Positions 26,151 through 37,325 of a DNA stretch of 64,000 bases are shown here, in pieces. This stretch comes from Austropuccinia psidii (taxonomy: Eukaryota; Basidiomycota; Pucciniomycetes; Pucciniales; Sphaerophragmiaceae), in contig JALGQZ010000011.1 of assembly GCA_023105745.1 (NCBI GenBank), positions 14,909,975 to 14,973,974 on the forward strand, read 5' to 3'. The stretch's first letter is position 1. Each line of letters begins with the position of its first letter. The translations under genes and the position numbers were made by a program. Under the pieces are notes generated by a model. The model was given only the letters and a program-made list of their open reading frames with translations. It had not been told where the DNA came from and did no database searches.

Positions 26151-26385
26151 TTTGCTTTCTTACTTATCTATTTTCTTGATTTTTAAAGTGGATTTTTTAA
26201 TTTGAATTACTCATGGTAAGTTTTTCAATTTGTTTTACATCTTTCTATTGAGTTTTTTGTTCACTTATTAATTTAATAATTTTTTCAATTTTGATTTATT
26301 TACATCCTTTGCTTTTGATAAATTTTCCTGTTTCTATTTAAAAACAAACAACAAGCAACTATAAATGGGTAAGTGGGCATATCTA

Positions 26386-29320
26386 TCATTCACTATCTAT
26401 CTCCATCAAATCATCTACCGTCCCTGTTGGTTGTGGTTCTGATGTCAACTGACATATCAGATATGTTTGTTGTATTTGATTAAGTGACCATGCAGGAAGT
26501 TTACAATATGCTACAGGTCCTACAATGTCCGACTCCTTTATAATCTCTTCTGACAAGAGACGCACCTGGACCAAACCCAATCTCTCAAAAATACTCTTCA
26601 ACAAATTATCCAGTTCAACTGGGTTACCTTTTGCAACAATTATTAGTGTAAGTTCTATTCCTCCAATCAACTTCATTCTCTCCATAACCTGTCCATATAT
26701 TCTTTGACCATTGATTTTGTATTCAACCATATTGTTTGGACGTTTTTTTGATATCCTCCTTCCTTCAGCCTTTTCAAGAAACCTCAACCTTCTTATCTCA
26801 TTCATCAAGACTTTGGAACCTTTGGGATGTGGAATCCAATTGTATGGTCGCAAATCGGGGACCAGTTCTCTGCCGAAATTCCAGATATAACAATAACACT
26901 GACCACTAATGTGAGCTTTTTGACTTTGTGCCCGCGTTTTATTTTTTTGTGGTTGATTCAATTTTTTTTGGGCCTCCAGACATTGAATTTGGCAAAAACG
27001 TTTCATTAGTGAACAGCCCAACTGACCTACATCAAAGTAACAATGAGCTTTTTCAAAAAACTAATGATTGTACTTTGACTTACATACTTGACTTGGAGTT
27101 GGTTTTTAGTTTCTGCAAAAACCCAATCAGGCCCTCACCAGGGAACTCCAAGACTCCAATTAGAGGACCCCACCACATAAGCTGCTCAGGAATGTGAAGG
27201 GCATAATGATGGTTTGGAAGTATTTGCATTTTTGGAAAGATTTTTTTTGATGTGGCTGAGTAAAGCTGATATTTATTTTTGAAAATTTGGCACTCCTCCT
27301 CTTAACAACATTTGAGCTAACAATCTTTGTACATTTGACTAGGCAGCAAAAGCTTTCAATAACATCTTTATAGAAAAAGATGTCTTCTTCGAGATAATGG
27401 AACCGTATCAAGCTATCCAAAAAGGCCAGTGGCAAGTAAATGGAAAATAAAGAGCTCCACTCACTTGCGTTCAGCTTTCCGTTTTGTGCTGAACCCAATC
27501 TTTTTGGCATCGGAGTGATGTGGCTTGGAGCTACTACATCCATTATAGATGATATTAGCTTTTTCTTAATTTCAATGCTCAAGATACCTAAAATTGATTG
27601 AGGTTCTTCATTCTCATCATTTGGATCATTTGAAAACTCGGGTTCTTCATATTCTATCAAGCTCTTTGTACTGCAATTTGATAATCCATTTATTCCCCAA
27701 CGAAATCAAAAATGATGCTGTAGTATTCCTTCATACCAATTGTGTAGCACACCAAGCACTACACTTTTCACGGGATCCCAATATGGAAGGTGATTCAGCT
27801 CAGACCATCTTACGCCCACTTTTCTAGCTAAGCTTTCACGTTCTGTAATTGTTCTTGTCTCTTTTATTCGATAAGAAACAGCTTTTGTACTATATTGATC
27901 TCGAGGTCTTTTAATTTGCATTTTGTCAATATTGGCCTTAGTTGTTGTGCACCAGGAGCAGAAGGAATTTGCTGAATGTGACAAGAACCCTGCAGTTTTG
28001 GTTGTTGCAATTATATCACCAAGTAGGGCACCAAGTCTCACGTTTATTTTTTGCCCATTAGGAAACTGAAATGTTTTGATATTTACTGTTCTATATAGAT
28101 TGATTAAATCATCAACCAGAGGTTTCAAAACATTGCTAATCATTATTGTATTTGGCCGATCTGGTGCTGGTATGACATCAGGAAGGTAAGTGTATTTTGG
28201 TTTGTATCGTAATGATGGAGGAAGGTTGAGACAGGTGAGTGCTAGAATTCCTAATGATATTTGCTTTCCCAAAAGCTTATTTCCTAAAGGGTTGAACCAA
28301 TCAACGAAAAGGGAGAATGCAAGAAAAGATGTAACATTTTCTTCTCCTTTTTTTTCAAATATTTTTGTGTTTCCAAATTCAATTTTGTCCAAGCATTGGA
28401 ATGACAATAATCAATTTGCTCAGATGGCCTTTGGACCAGCTCTTTTGCACATGTTTCAATAGATAACTCAACCTCTGGTAAGCACATAAACCATTTCATC
28501 CAATCAACAAAGTTTTGGCTGATGAAAATACTTTTTGCAGCTTTTTTTTGATTGTTTACTTTTTGGTTCATTTCCGAATCAGAAGAAAAGGATCTGGGCA
28601 TTTTTCCAATTAATGTAAAGCTAAATTCTTCAAAACGTTCAACCCCACATTCTGGTACTGTTGTTGCAATTCGATAGTTGCATTCTGCTGGAGCTGTTTC
28701 TTCATCATAGAGGGAGTAACATGAAGTACAACAAACATGAAATTGCAGCTTTGAATCAAGATTTAGATGTTTAGTAATTGTACAAATGTCTTTGGGTAGG
28801 TTTTTTTCAATGCAAATTTCAGATGGTAGCCGACGTGACTGCTGTATGATGTAAGTGATGTGATTTATTGCTGCTTGGCATTTCTGCTGGCTGAGTCCAC
28901 AAACTAGGTACAACCACGAAATGAAAAGCAAAAGGCAATGTGATAAAAACCAAACAATGGAGTTTTAGATTTCAAAAAAAAAATTCAATAATGACATAGA
29001 ACTAATTGCCTTGATCATTGCTTTTTTTCCCATAAACTATGCTATCTGATTCAGTTGCTACACTGCTGGTATTGTTATTGGCTTCAATGTTTTTCTTTTT
29101 TTTGTTTCTGTCAAATGGATTCAAAAATTCTCGGAGTGCAAGTTGTGAAATTGATTGCTCAAATTCTGTATCAGCAATCTGTGTATTTTTATTCCAATGC
29201 CTTTGACGTGTGCTTGGATGCACATACATCCCTCAATGGGTTATGCCTTCTATATCAACAATCTTGTGAACAACACATGTTGGGCAAGTACAAAGGACAA
29301 TGTTGGGGGGCATTGCTAAT
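26386..29320 (-). pseudogene. CACTA-2 Tnp2-type transposase, broken
   Basis: The N-terminus from 29320 has a CTCPTC cluster, then an in-frame TGA at 29235-29233 where CACTA-1 reads CGA, then STRQRHWNKN. After an intron: WLYLVCGLSQQKCQ, CCTSCYSLYDEETAP, LFVDWFNPLGNKLLGKQ, ILALTCLNLPPS, RLGALLGDIIATTKTAGFLSHSAN, FCSWC, RWSELNHLPYWDPVKSVVLG and HNWYEGILQHHF. A TGA follows HHF at about 27708. Then come MPKRLGSAQNGKLNASEW, a frameshift near 27230, WWGPLIGVLEFPGEGLIG and a last exon (from 27021) ending VAYCKLPAWSLNQI..DDLMEIDSE. DWFNP, the GD of GDII and HNW are candidate positions for the DDE residues, by analogy with Tnp2/Transposase_21. This is the best preserved of the three N-terminal and central regions. 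Confidence 0.85.
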
Positions 29321-30028
29321 ATAAATAAGGTGAAGAAAATATCAATTCTTTTAGTTGAAAAAAGGTAAAAAAAAAATAATGATTTAATTTCTTATTGACT
29401 AATAATAACCTCAAACTTATAGTGTTTTACCCAAAAATACTAGGCAAAAGGGGTTAGTGAAGCTCATTTCAGAGCTTTTTTGAGAAGGGGTTTTCCTCTT
29501 GCTTGATGAGTATGTTCCCTTTGTTGTTTCATTTTAATTTTATCCCTTTGTGTTAATAGAATGCCTACTAACCTTTTACTTTAGCTCAATGTGATTGTTG
29601 TAGGTCTCATGCCAACATTCAATTTGGAATTGTACCTACTTTCACTTGAAAGCAGGAAATATCACAAAAGAAATATTCAATCTCAATCACTGTTCAGTTG
29701 GTATCATGCTGCACAGAATCATTATCATGTAAAACTTCTCAAAGCAATTCTTATCAAGAAACTATGAGATGCAGAAAAATAAAAAGTAGCTAGTATTTAA
29801 TTTAAAACTAGAAATTTTTTTCAGTTCACAATTCAGCTTTTAAGATGGTATAGTATCACCATTGCTTATAATTTCCATTCATAGCATATTTGATTAGGCC
29901 AACAAAGTTTATAATTGTTTCTGTAACAATAAAAGCAAAGAGTAAACTCAAAAAGAAGGATCTACTGAGTGTTAGTTTTTTTACCAGTCATTATTGCAAT
30001 GAAAACCACGTTCCTTCAAGTGCGCATA

Positions 30029-30063
30029 GTTGCGCAGGAAACTACCCCTGTTTGCGCGTAGTG
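30029..30063 (-). repeat. CACTA-2 right terminal inverted repeat
   Basis: 35 bases ending ...GCGCGTAGTG, the inverse of 21189-21223 with a single mismatch. They are followed at once by the TCA target duplication. Confidence 0.95.
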
Positions 30064-30159
30064 TCAATGGTAGAATAACTGCCTGTCAAACTTGAATGGA
30101 CATGGGTGCATTCAAGAACTTGAAAGCTGTAGATGGGGGTTCGACTCCCTCACTCGGAG
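30064..30159 (+). tRNA. 3' part of split tRNA-Asp(GUC)-like gene, copy 2
   Basis: After the duplicated TCA the D arm continues ATGGTAGAAT, then anticodon stem ACTGC, loop CTGTCAA (anticodon GTC, U33 present), a 36-nt hairpin intron after position 37, the T arm with an intact B box (GGTTCGACTCC), the acceptor ACTCGGA and G73. The anticodon stem has one T-T mismatch. Of the three copies, this one has the best B box, so it may have been active before CACTA-2 split it. Confidence 0.75.
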
Positions 30160-31010
30160 ATTTGATATCCTACCTTCTAACTATATCTGAGGAAATTTTT
30201 TTTGAAGGATATCTTGAGCTCATCTCAAACTTTTTCACTTAGCGGACTTGCAATTTCCAAAGACACTACTGACAAAATGGGTAAAGAGCATGGAAGACAA
30301 TACTGATAATTCCAGTCCTAGAAACTAATTACTCCTTCCTTTGAATGTGCCAATCCAAATTTACGGTATTCAATAGGTGATATATTAGTAACCCAAATGG
30401 GAATACTAAAAATAATCTGAGTTAGTTCAACAGTAGAATAACTGCCTGTCAAACTTGAATGGAAATGGGTGCATTCAAGAACTTGAAAGCTGTAGACGGG
30501 GTTTTGACTCCCTCACTCGGAGAGTTGATATCCTAGCTCCTAACTATATCTGGAGAGATTATTTTGAAGCGTGTGTTAATGGATCTCAGACCTTTTCACT
30601 TCACAAGCTTGCTCTTTCCAAAGACGCTACCCACAAATTGGTCTAAAACGTTACCCTTTTCATCTGTGTGACATTGTAATCCAATGGGTTTCATAAAGAA
30701 TTAGAAGTCTCAAAAATCACAATATCCCCTATTTTTGTAGTATTTCCGGAGAAGATTTCAGGCGTGAGGAATAAAAATGCCAAATTAATTAATAGTAAGC
30801 CTTTGATAACTAAAAAGAGCCCTTTTGGATAATTTGCTACCTTTTGGTATGCCAACATCATCAGTAGAAAGTTTCTTGAGTATTTGAAAAAGTTCTCAAT
30901 ATAATGTAGGATAGTTTTTGCTTTCATGAAGATTAAAAAGATCCCTGACCTTCTTTTCTTTAGCGTTCCAATATTCAAGACGTGATCACATAGCTACTTA
31001 TAATTCACGT
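30160..31010 (+). repeat. Duplicated locus, copy 2, tandem unit and right flank
   Basis: 30160-30280 is the 3' flank of the split tRNA. About 30281-30415 repeats the 5' flank seen at 21035-21174, and then a second tRNA copy follows. From 30523 the sequence again follows the 3' flank and matches 9660-10100. No gene other than the tRNA is seen. The stretch ends at ACGT, the target of the Ty3-type element. Confidence 0.65.
30416..30522 (+). tRNA. Uninterrupted tRNA-Asp(GUC)-like gene with intron, probably a pseudogene
   Basis: Acceptor TCTGAGT pairs with ACTCGGA (one G-U). The D stem is GTTC/GAAT, the anticodon arm is ACTGC with loop CTGTCAA (anticodon GTC), a 36-nt intron follows position 37, and the discriminator is G73. 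This is the undisturbed version of the site that CACTA-1 and CACTA-2 occupy. The invariant GG of the D loop is AG here, and the B box is altered (GGTTTTGACTCC), so transcription and folding are doubtful. Confidence 0.7.
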
Positions 31011-32925
31011 TGTGGGAACTTCTTTTGGTGTGGGATGAAATAAGGCAGTACCTTGAGGGGGAAATTATTGGTAAGTCTGTTTTGAATTTCAGAATTGTCC
31101 AATAACCATGGGTGCTAAGGTGTATTAGCTGCCCCTCTAAATAATACTGAATAGTCAGCCTACAGAGAATCACAAAATAAAACAAGATTTGTGGCTTTAA
31201 CAGATAGAGAAGACTTATCAGCAGTCTCTCAATCAGACCTATCAATAACACTAAAGTAAAATTTTTATTTAAAACTAAAAATTTCTGATAAAATAAAGAC
31301 TAAGATTTTTTTTTTATTATTTTAATAAAAGTAATTATAATATATACATTTTTTTTTGGTTTTCTGTTATTTTAATAAAAGTAATAGGAATATTTTTTTT
31401 TGGGTTTTATGATGATTATAATGATTTTTTTTAGATTAATACTAATAATAAGACTACTTGATATTCTTCTTTTTATATTTTCAACGTTGAGTTTATATCA
31501 CTACTTCTTTTCTTTTAATGACACTAAGCCACTGAGCAACGCACTGAGCTTTTACTACAGTTATACTACTATTCTTCAACAATACTAAGCTACTGAGCAA
31601 GGCTACTGAGCTTTTACTATGTCAATACTACTATTCTTCAACAATACTAAGCTACTGAGCAAGGCTACTGAGCTTTTACTACTAAAGCACTACTACTATT
31701 CTAGATATCCTGCTAGTTCAGGGATGGTTGTGATCCTGGATAGTGGGAACTTGTTCCATGATGATGGGAAAAATGAGGGAGAGAGGACCTCTATTTATAG
31801 CTTTTAGGCCTCCATAGAGCTTCTCAAAACAGGGTACTTAGAAAAAATCATAGTTGAGAGGTTTTAGCTAGTAAGACGGGTAGTTTTGGTGTAGCAACGT
31901 GTTTGCTGAGAGAATTATGCTGGTGGTGCTTTTTCTTATCAAAGTCATGTGATGTATTTGAGATAATTTGGCTAGTGAGATTTTCTTGAAGGTGGGGAAA
32001 GTATTTTTTTGTTTCTATTTTTATGTATGTTATGAGAGAATTATACTGGTGGTTCTTTTCCTTATCAAAATCATGTGATGTATTTGAGATAATTTGGCTG
32101 GTGGTATTTTCTTTTTATCAGAGTCATGTGAGGTCATTGAGATAATATGGCTGGTAATGTTTTCTTGAAGGTGGGGAAAGTATTTTTTGTTTCTATTTTT
32201 TACGTATGTTATGAGAGAATTATCCTGGTGGTTCTTTTCCTTATCAAAATCATGTGATGTGTTTGAGATAATTTGGCTGGTGATGTTTTCTTTTTGGTGA
32301 CTTTGTTATGTATTTTCTGAGAGAATTATGCTGGTGGTGCTTTTTCTTATCAAAATCATGTGATGTGTTTGAGATAATTTGGCTGGTGGGATTTTCTTTT
32401 TGCCAAAATAGTGGAGAAAATACAGCTCCTGACAATTGAACTGTCTTCTAGTCATATGATATATATGAGAAAATTATGCTGGTGTTTCTGTTTTAGTAAT
32501 GTATCATTTCATATGGAGATTTCATCATTTCTATCAAGTTTGATGCATGTTATTATTACTAAAGAAGCATTTGTTCTTGGAAAATATATTGTAATTTTAT
32601 GCATAGCCTTGAGGTATTTCTTCTTTAACTTGAATCAAGGTGGGGAAAATACATCTTCTGATGCTTTGGTCCATCTTCATATACCTTTATTTAAATTAAC
32701 TTCCTTTAATGACGTAATTTGTTATTGATGATGCAATAAGGTGGATAAATTCTTTGATACTATACTGTTTTGATAAGATCTTGAGGCTGTTTATTGTATA
32801 TTTCTTTTTAAAATTTGTAATTGTAATGTGTAAATTTATTTTGCGTAATTCTTTTTATCATCATTTTTTTTTCTTTTGTTTTATTGGTAAGCTTGAAACT
32901 GGTACTAATGGTATGGAATACCACA
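31011..32925 (-). repeat. 3' LTR of the Ty3-type element
   Basis: 1,915 bp, closely matching 48153-50008. It has two internal repeat families: two tandem copies of a roughly 59-bp unit near 31565-31680 (CTACTGAGCAAGGCTACTGAGC core), and four to five variant copies of a GAGAATTATGCTGGTGG/ATCATGTGATGTRTTTGAG unit at 31900-32400. A polypurine tract (GGAGAGGGGGA on the minus strand, 32926-32936) abuts it. Confidence 0.9.
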
Positions 32926-33021
32926 TCCCCCTCTCCATTTAATGCTGTCCCCAGAATTCCAGTTGAAAAGCTTGCCAATATCAATCATATCCATTTTGAT
33001 CAATTTCTTCTCCCTCTGATA

Positions 33022-33479
33022 TTAAATCTTCTTCTTCAATTTATTCACTGCTTTCATTTTCTGACTCTGAACTTGATTGAACTTTCTTTCCTCTGGGATA
33101 AAACCCTTGATGTGACTTGCTGCAAATTTTCTTGTAAGTTTAGTGCCATCCAATTCTTCAAGCTCATAAGGTCCATTATGAATTTGATTTATGACTCTAT
33201 AAGGTCCATTCCAACGGTTATTGAAGAGTAAACCCCACTTTGACTCAAGTGGTTTATTATAAACTAATACCAAGTCCCCTGGTTCAAGTGGATTTCTCAG
33301 TCTATGTGCCATCTTTTTGTCAAAATATTGAACTGATTTGTGTCTTGAATCTCTTAATTTCTCTGCTGCTGCTAATCTTGTTTCTTGTTTTGCCACAATC
33401 TGTATGGTTCTTGCCTTCAATAGTTCTTCTAGTTGGTATTTTCTTTTGATTGAATATTCCTCATTAATTTCACCTTGAA
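33022..33479 (-). pseudogene. Integrase C-terminal fragment of the Ty3-type element
   Basis: The frame reads LEELLKARTIQI..RDSRHKSVQYFDKKMAHRLRNPLEPGDLVLVYN, then RWNGPYRVI (the GPY motif) and FAASHIKGFIPEE. This is the post-catalytic and C-terminal region of Ty3-type integrases, which helps bind DNA. The zinc-binding HHCC and DDE core domains should precede it but are absent; upstream sequence passes straight into a 50-bp tandem array. Coding extends above the first ATG (33420) to about 33479, as a truncated frame would. Confidence 0.85.
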
Positions 33480-33563
33480 GTGTTCATTATTCACCTTGGT
33501 TGTTAATTTTGATATCTTCATTTTCTTTATTTTGTTGATTCCTTGATTTTACTTTCATATTCA

Positions 33564-33917
33564 GCCCTCTGGTGCGCTACCCCTGTAGTTTGAGTCATAC
33601 AAAGACTAATTTTAGCCTTCAGGTTGCTACCCTGTAGTTTAAAGTCATACAAGGACTAATTTTAGCCTTCAGGTTGCTACCCTGTAGTTTAAAGTCATAC
33701 AAGGACTAATTTTAGCCTTAAGGTTGCTACCATGTAGTTTAAAGTCATACAAGGACTAATTTTAGCCTTCAGGTTGCTACCCTGTAGTTTAAAGTCATAC
33801 AAGGACTAATTTTAGCCTTCAGGTTGCTACCCTGTAGTTTAAAGTCATACAAGGACTAATTTTAGCCTTCAGGTTGCTACCCTGTAGTTTAAAGTCATAC
33901 AAGGACTAATTTTATTT
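33564..33917 (+). repeat. 50-bp tandem array, about seven copies
   Basis: The unit begins TTCAGGTTGCTACCCTGTAG and ends GACTAATTTTAGCC. Copies start near 33618 and recur every 50 bases to 33868, with a diverged first and a cut last copy. The copies are contiguous with no spacers, so this is a minisatellite and not a CRISPR array. Confidence 0.9.
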
Positions 33918-33982
33918 GATCTGTTCTGTTATCCTTTGTGTTAATCAAGACTTTTATTTTATCTTTATCTTTTTATTTTTTT

Positions 33983-34081
33983 TATATTTGTTGAAACCAA
34001 AAAAAAAAATTATTTTATGTTGAAAAAAAAAAATTTTTTTTCAACATAAAATAATTTTTTTTTTTGGTTTCAACAAATATA
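33983..34081. repeat. 99-bp near-perfect palindrome
   Basis: Arms of 48 bases (TATATTTGTTGAAACC, A11, TTATTTTATGTTG, A8) flank a 3-base centre. I see no mismatch in the arms. On either strand it would form a long hairpin. Confidence 0.9.
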
Positions 34082-34211
34082 TTTTTTTTTTTTGGTAAAA
34101 TTTTTTTTTTTTTTTGTTTTTTTGGTAAATTTTTTTTTTTTTAAGAGTGATTAAATTGATGATTTATGTTGAATGAGTTTTTAATTTGAGGAGTGAGGTT
34201 ACATTTTCAAA

Positions 34212-34218
34212 TGGTGTA
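34212..34218 (+). promoter_or_regulatory. Left half of a tRNA-like A box split by CACTA-3
   Basis: TGGTGTA stands just left of CACTA-3. With GTGG from 40644-40647 it spells TGGTGTAGTGG, a full match to the eukaryotic A-box consensus TRGYNNARNNG. The last three bases, GTA, form the target duplication. Confidence 0.6.
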
Positions 34219-34267
34219 CACTACTGGCAAGTGTCTGACGCTGCGTACCGCGGCGTCGTCCTGACCC
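34219..34267 (+). repeat. CACTA-3 left terminal inverted repeat
   Basis: 49 bases starting CACTACTGGC and ending TCCTGACCC, GC-rich, with 43 of 49 positions matching the reverse complement of 40592-40640. Confidence 0.95.
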
Positions 34268-34479
34268 TTCTTGAACCATTGCCAAAGCCCGCGCAATGCA
34301 TGTGCTTGTGGGCAGTCAGCAATACCCCAACAACCATACCTCCTGACTTCTACGCACCACCCCAAATTTACATTTAATTCATTTTTTAAAAATCAATTTT
34401 CTTTTTTATAAAAGTTACATTTTAGCTCTACTTTATTGTCAATCTTTTTCCTTTTTATTTAATACGTAAACTCAATAAA

Positions 34480-37325
34480 ATGGAAATTTGCGATTGCCCT
34501 CAATGTATTAAATTCGATTTTACGAACGAACTTGGCAAGAAAACTCAAGGTGTTCTTGTCTCTCAAAGGACACGTAATCGCCATTGGGCAAGTCATTGTC
34601 AATCTGATTACGGGTTATCTGAAATTATCTCAAAAACTCAAATTTTGGAGGCTCATGATGCAAAGGAGAGTCCCAATCAATTAGATTGCACTCAAGAAAG
34701 CAAAAATGTAGATTACTGCACCGAAGATAGTTTTGTGGAATTGATTTGCAAGTAGTTTTTTATTTCTATTTTTTGTTTGAATAATCATGATCAACTAACA
34801 CTTCCAATCACTAGATCTTATGCTATGCTTTATTGCATGGCTTTCTGTTGTTGGTGGCATGAGTCGAGAAAAGTGCCAGGTTGCGAGAAACTATCTGTTA
34901 AATATCATCAAGCTATCCAAACAAGTCAATAATCAACATCAGATATCTCAACAGATTCCCAAGGATGTGCGAACGGTGGTAAATAAACTTGATCTTACTC
35001 CAGAACTCAATCAATACCTTTGTTGCCCCAAATGCTATTCTACATATGATATTGAAGTACACCCCCATGATTGTTCATATAAAATGTTTCCAACATCTCC
35101 TCCATGTGGTGCGTCTTTATTTCAACCATTCCATTTTATTAGTCACCTACATCACGTCAAAAAGATTTCAACCCATTATTCTAGATCCCATCAACAACGA
35201 AGGCGTAGAAAGCCAATTTCCATCTATGTGACTCAAGACTTCTCAAACTGGCTTAAATGGTTTATTCCTTGACATGAAGAATCAATTGAAACCTGGAAGA
35301 TATCATTAATTACCACCAATGATTCTGTTTACGATTATCAGCAATCACAAGCATGGGATGCTCTTTACCCCAAATGCCAGCAAAAATCAAACTCACCACT
35401 TCAGTTGGCATTCAGTTTATTTAAAGACTGGTTTAATCCGCTCTCCAACAAAGCAGCTGGAAAGCAAGTCTCTCTTGGCGTTCTTGCCCTAAACTGCCTA
35501 AACCTGCCACCAACTAGTCGATGGAAGGCTCAAAACACGTTTCTCTCAGGCCTTGTCCCAGAACCCTCACAGCCAAACATGTTGACAATCAACAATATCT
35601 TGAAAATTTTCATTGATGAAATGGTTCAGCTAGATTCAGGAACAATCATTCAAACTCCACGTTATCCTCACGGTCGAAGGGTAATTGTACGCCTGGGATG
35701 CTTAATTGGCGACTTGGTAGCAAATCACAAAGTTGCAGGTTTTGCTTCACATTCTGCTACTCGGTTTTGTTCATGGTGCGACTGTCCAAAGGCTGATATT
35801 CAAGAAATGAAACTAGGAAAAATACGACAAAAGTCTCATGTTAAAGACTACTCACGAGCATTCCAGGAGCTGAAGAATGAAGCTGAATGCACCAGGATGG
35901 TGAAGCGTACTGGAATTAGGTGGTCTGAGCTGAATCGACTTCCTTATTGGGACCCAGTGCAACAGATACCATTGGGTATCATGCACAATTGGTTTGAAGG
36001 AATACTTCAACACCATTTTTAATATCGATGGAGGTGGGATTTTGAAAAATTCGCAAACATTCAAGCCAAAAGCAATAACATAGAAGAAGACGATGACCTC
36101 AAAATGGAAGATGGTGATTCATCAGGCCAAGCTGGCCTTTCATGGGAGCAGGGGCACAATATGATGGTGGCATTGTCAGATGTGGTTGTTCCTTTTGGTG
36201 TCACTCGAATCCCAAAATGGCTGGGTCAGGCAAAGGAGGGTAAGATAAAGGCTAGCGAATGGTGCTCACTTTTCTCAATATATTTACCTTTAGCAGCAAT
36301 CGATACATTGGTAGGAGATATAGAGAAATTTTTGAACAAACCGCAAGAAGCCGCAAACCTGTGCCAATTGGTTGACAACTTTTGTGCACTAGTTGTGTGT
36401 ACTCACATTTTGGAAGCTCGATCAATCACAAAGCCGGATTGCGTACGATTTGGACAAGAATATTGAAAATACTCAGCATCCTCAAGCTTGCTATTTCCAG
36501 GGTATGTGGTTAACCCCAATCATCATTATGTGTTGCATATCGAAATGCAACTCAAGTGGTGGGGGCCTTTGAGAGGTGTAGCAGAGTATGCAGGGGAGAG
36601 GTTAAATGGGATGCTCCAACGAATACCGACTGCTGGTACAATTGGTAAGGGATTCTTCTGCTTGTTTGGATCCTAAATCTCAATAATTCTTTTTTTGTCT
36701 AGGTAAATTTGGATTAACTATCATGAAGTCTTTTTGTCAATGGCAACGTCTTACAGTTAAAGAACATTTGGAAGAGTCCAAGCAGGTAGAAGAGAAAAGG
36801 GAGAATCAGTTTGAAATGGATCGCCAAACATACCTCAAGATACTGTCACATCTGCAAATACGGCAACCAAGTCTTAGGGATTACACTAAATTACCTCACC
36901 CAAAAGGTGCCAATATCTTGCTAAACTACGCTAAAGATATTTCTTCAATAAAAAAAGGTGACTATTTAATTACTCATGGAGAACCAAACAATATGATTCA
37001 GTATATCGATTCAGAAGAGATTCAATATGGCATAGTGCTTCAAATTTTGAAGGTGATTAACCAAGAAACAGATGATGAAATTCTTTGGGTCAAGAACTTA
37101 GGCATGGCAAAAACTGAATGGAATGAAGAAAAATGGCTGAGAGATGTTTTTGGTCAATTGGGGGTGGTTCATCTACGTCAAGCAGGTTTGATTAAAGTTG
37201 TTCCATCATCTTCAGTCTTGGCTACTTGTGCTTACCAAAAACTATCAGCATGGACACTGGGCTGCAAAGAGCCCAGTGTGTTGGTTCAGGTGATCAAAAA
37301 GGCAGAAAAATTTGATCAAAATTGA
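34480..37325 (+). pseudogene. CACTA-3 Tnp2-type transposase, broken
   Basis: The ATG at 34480 begins MEICDCPQC, the same CxCxxC cluster as the other copies, then RTRNRHW. Exon 1 ends near 34751 and exon 2 starts near 34815 (GTAGTT..CACTAG). Then come WLSVVGGMSREKCQ, CCPKCYSTYD, LFKDWFNPLSNKAAGKQ, RLGCLIGDLVANHKVAGFASHSAT, FCSWCDC, RWSELNRLPYWDP, GIMHNWFEGILQHHF, RIPKWLGQAKEGKIKASEW and LKWWGPLRGVAEYAGERLNGML. Another intron (36643-36702) leads into the last exon, ending AYQKLSAWTLG. In-frame stops are a TGA at about 35272, a TAA after HHF at about 36020 and a TGA at about 36464. The frame is otherwise continuous, so only point mutations broke it. Confidence 0.88.

Larger units (their letters stand above)
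21189..30063. mobile_element. CACTA-2, complete CACTA (EnSpm-like) transposon inside a tRNA-Asp-like gene
   Basis: The element is 8,875 bp. The left end starts CACTACGCGCAAACAGGGG, and the right end is its reverse complement over 35 bases with one mismatch. TCA flanks both sides, the 3-bp duplication typical of CACTA elements. It carries a partner gene (21872-23725, plus) and a Tnp2-type transposase (26386-29320, minus) transcribed towards each other, with a 2.6-kb AT-rich block between them. Both genes have lesions, so this copy is probably not autonomous now. The regions 21224-21871 and 29321-30028 hold no recognised gene. Confidence 0.95.

Noticed and set aside
33564..33917. Regular 50-bp repeats resembling a CRISPR array
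   Set aside because: There are no spacers, the copies are contiguous, the setting is a eukaryotic retrotransposon and there are no cas genes.
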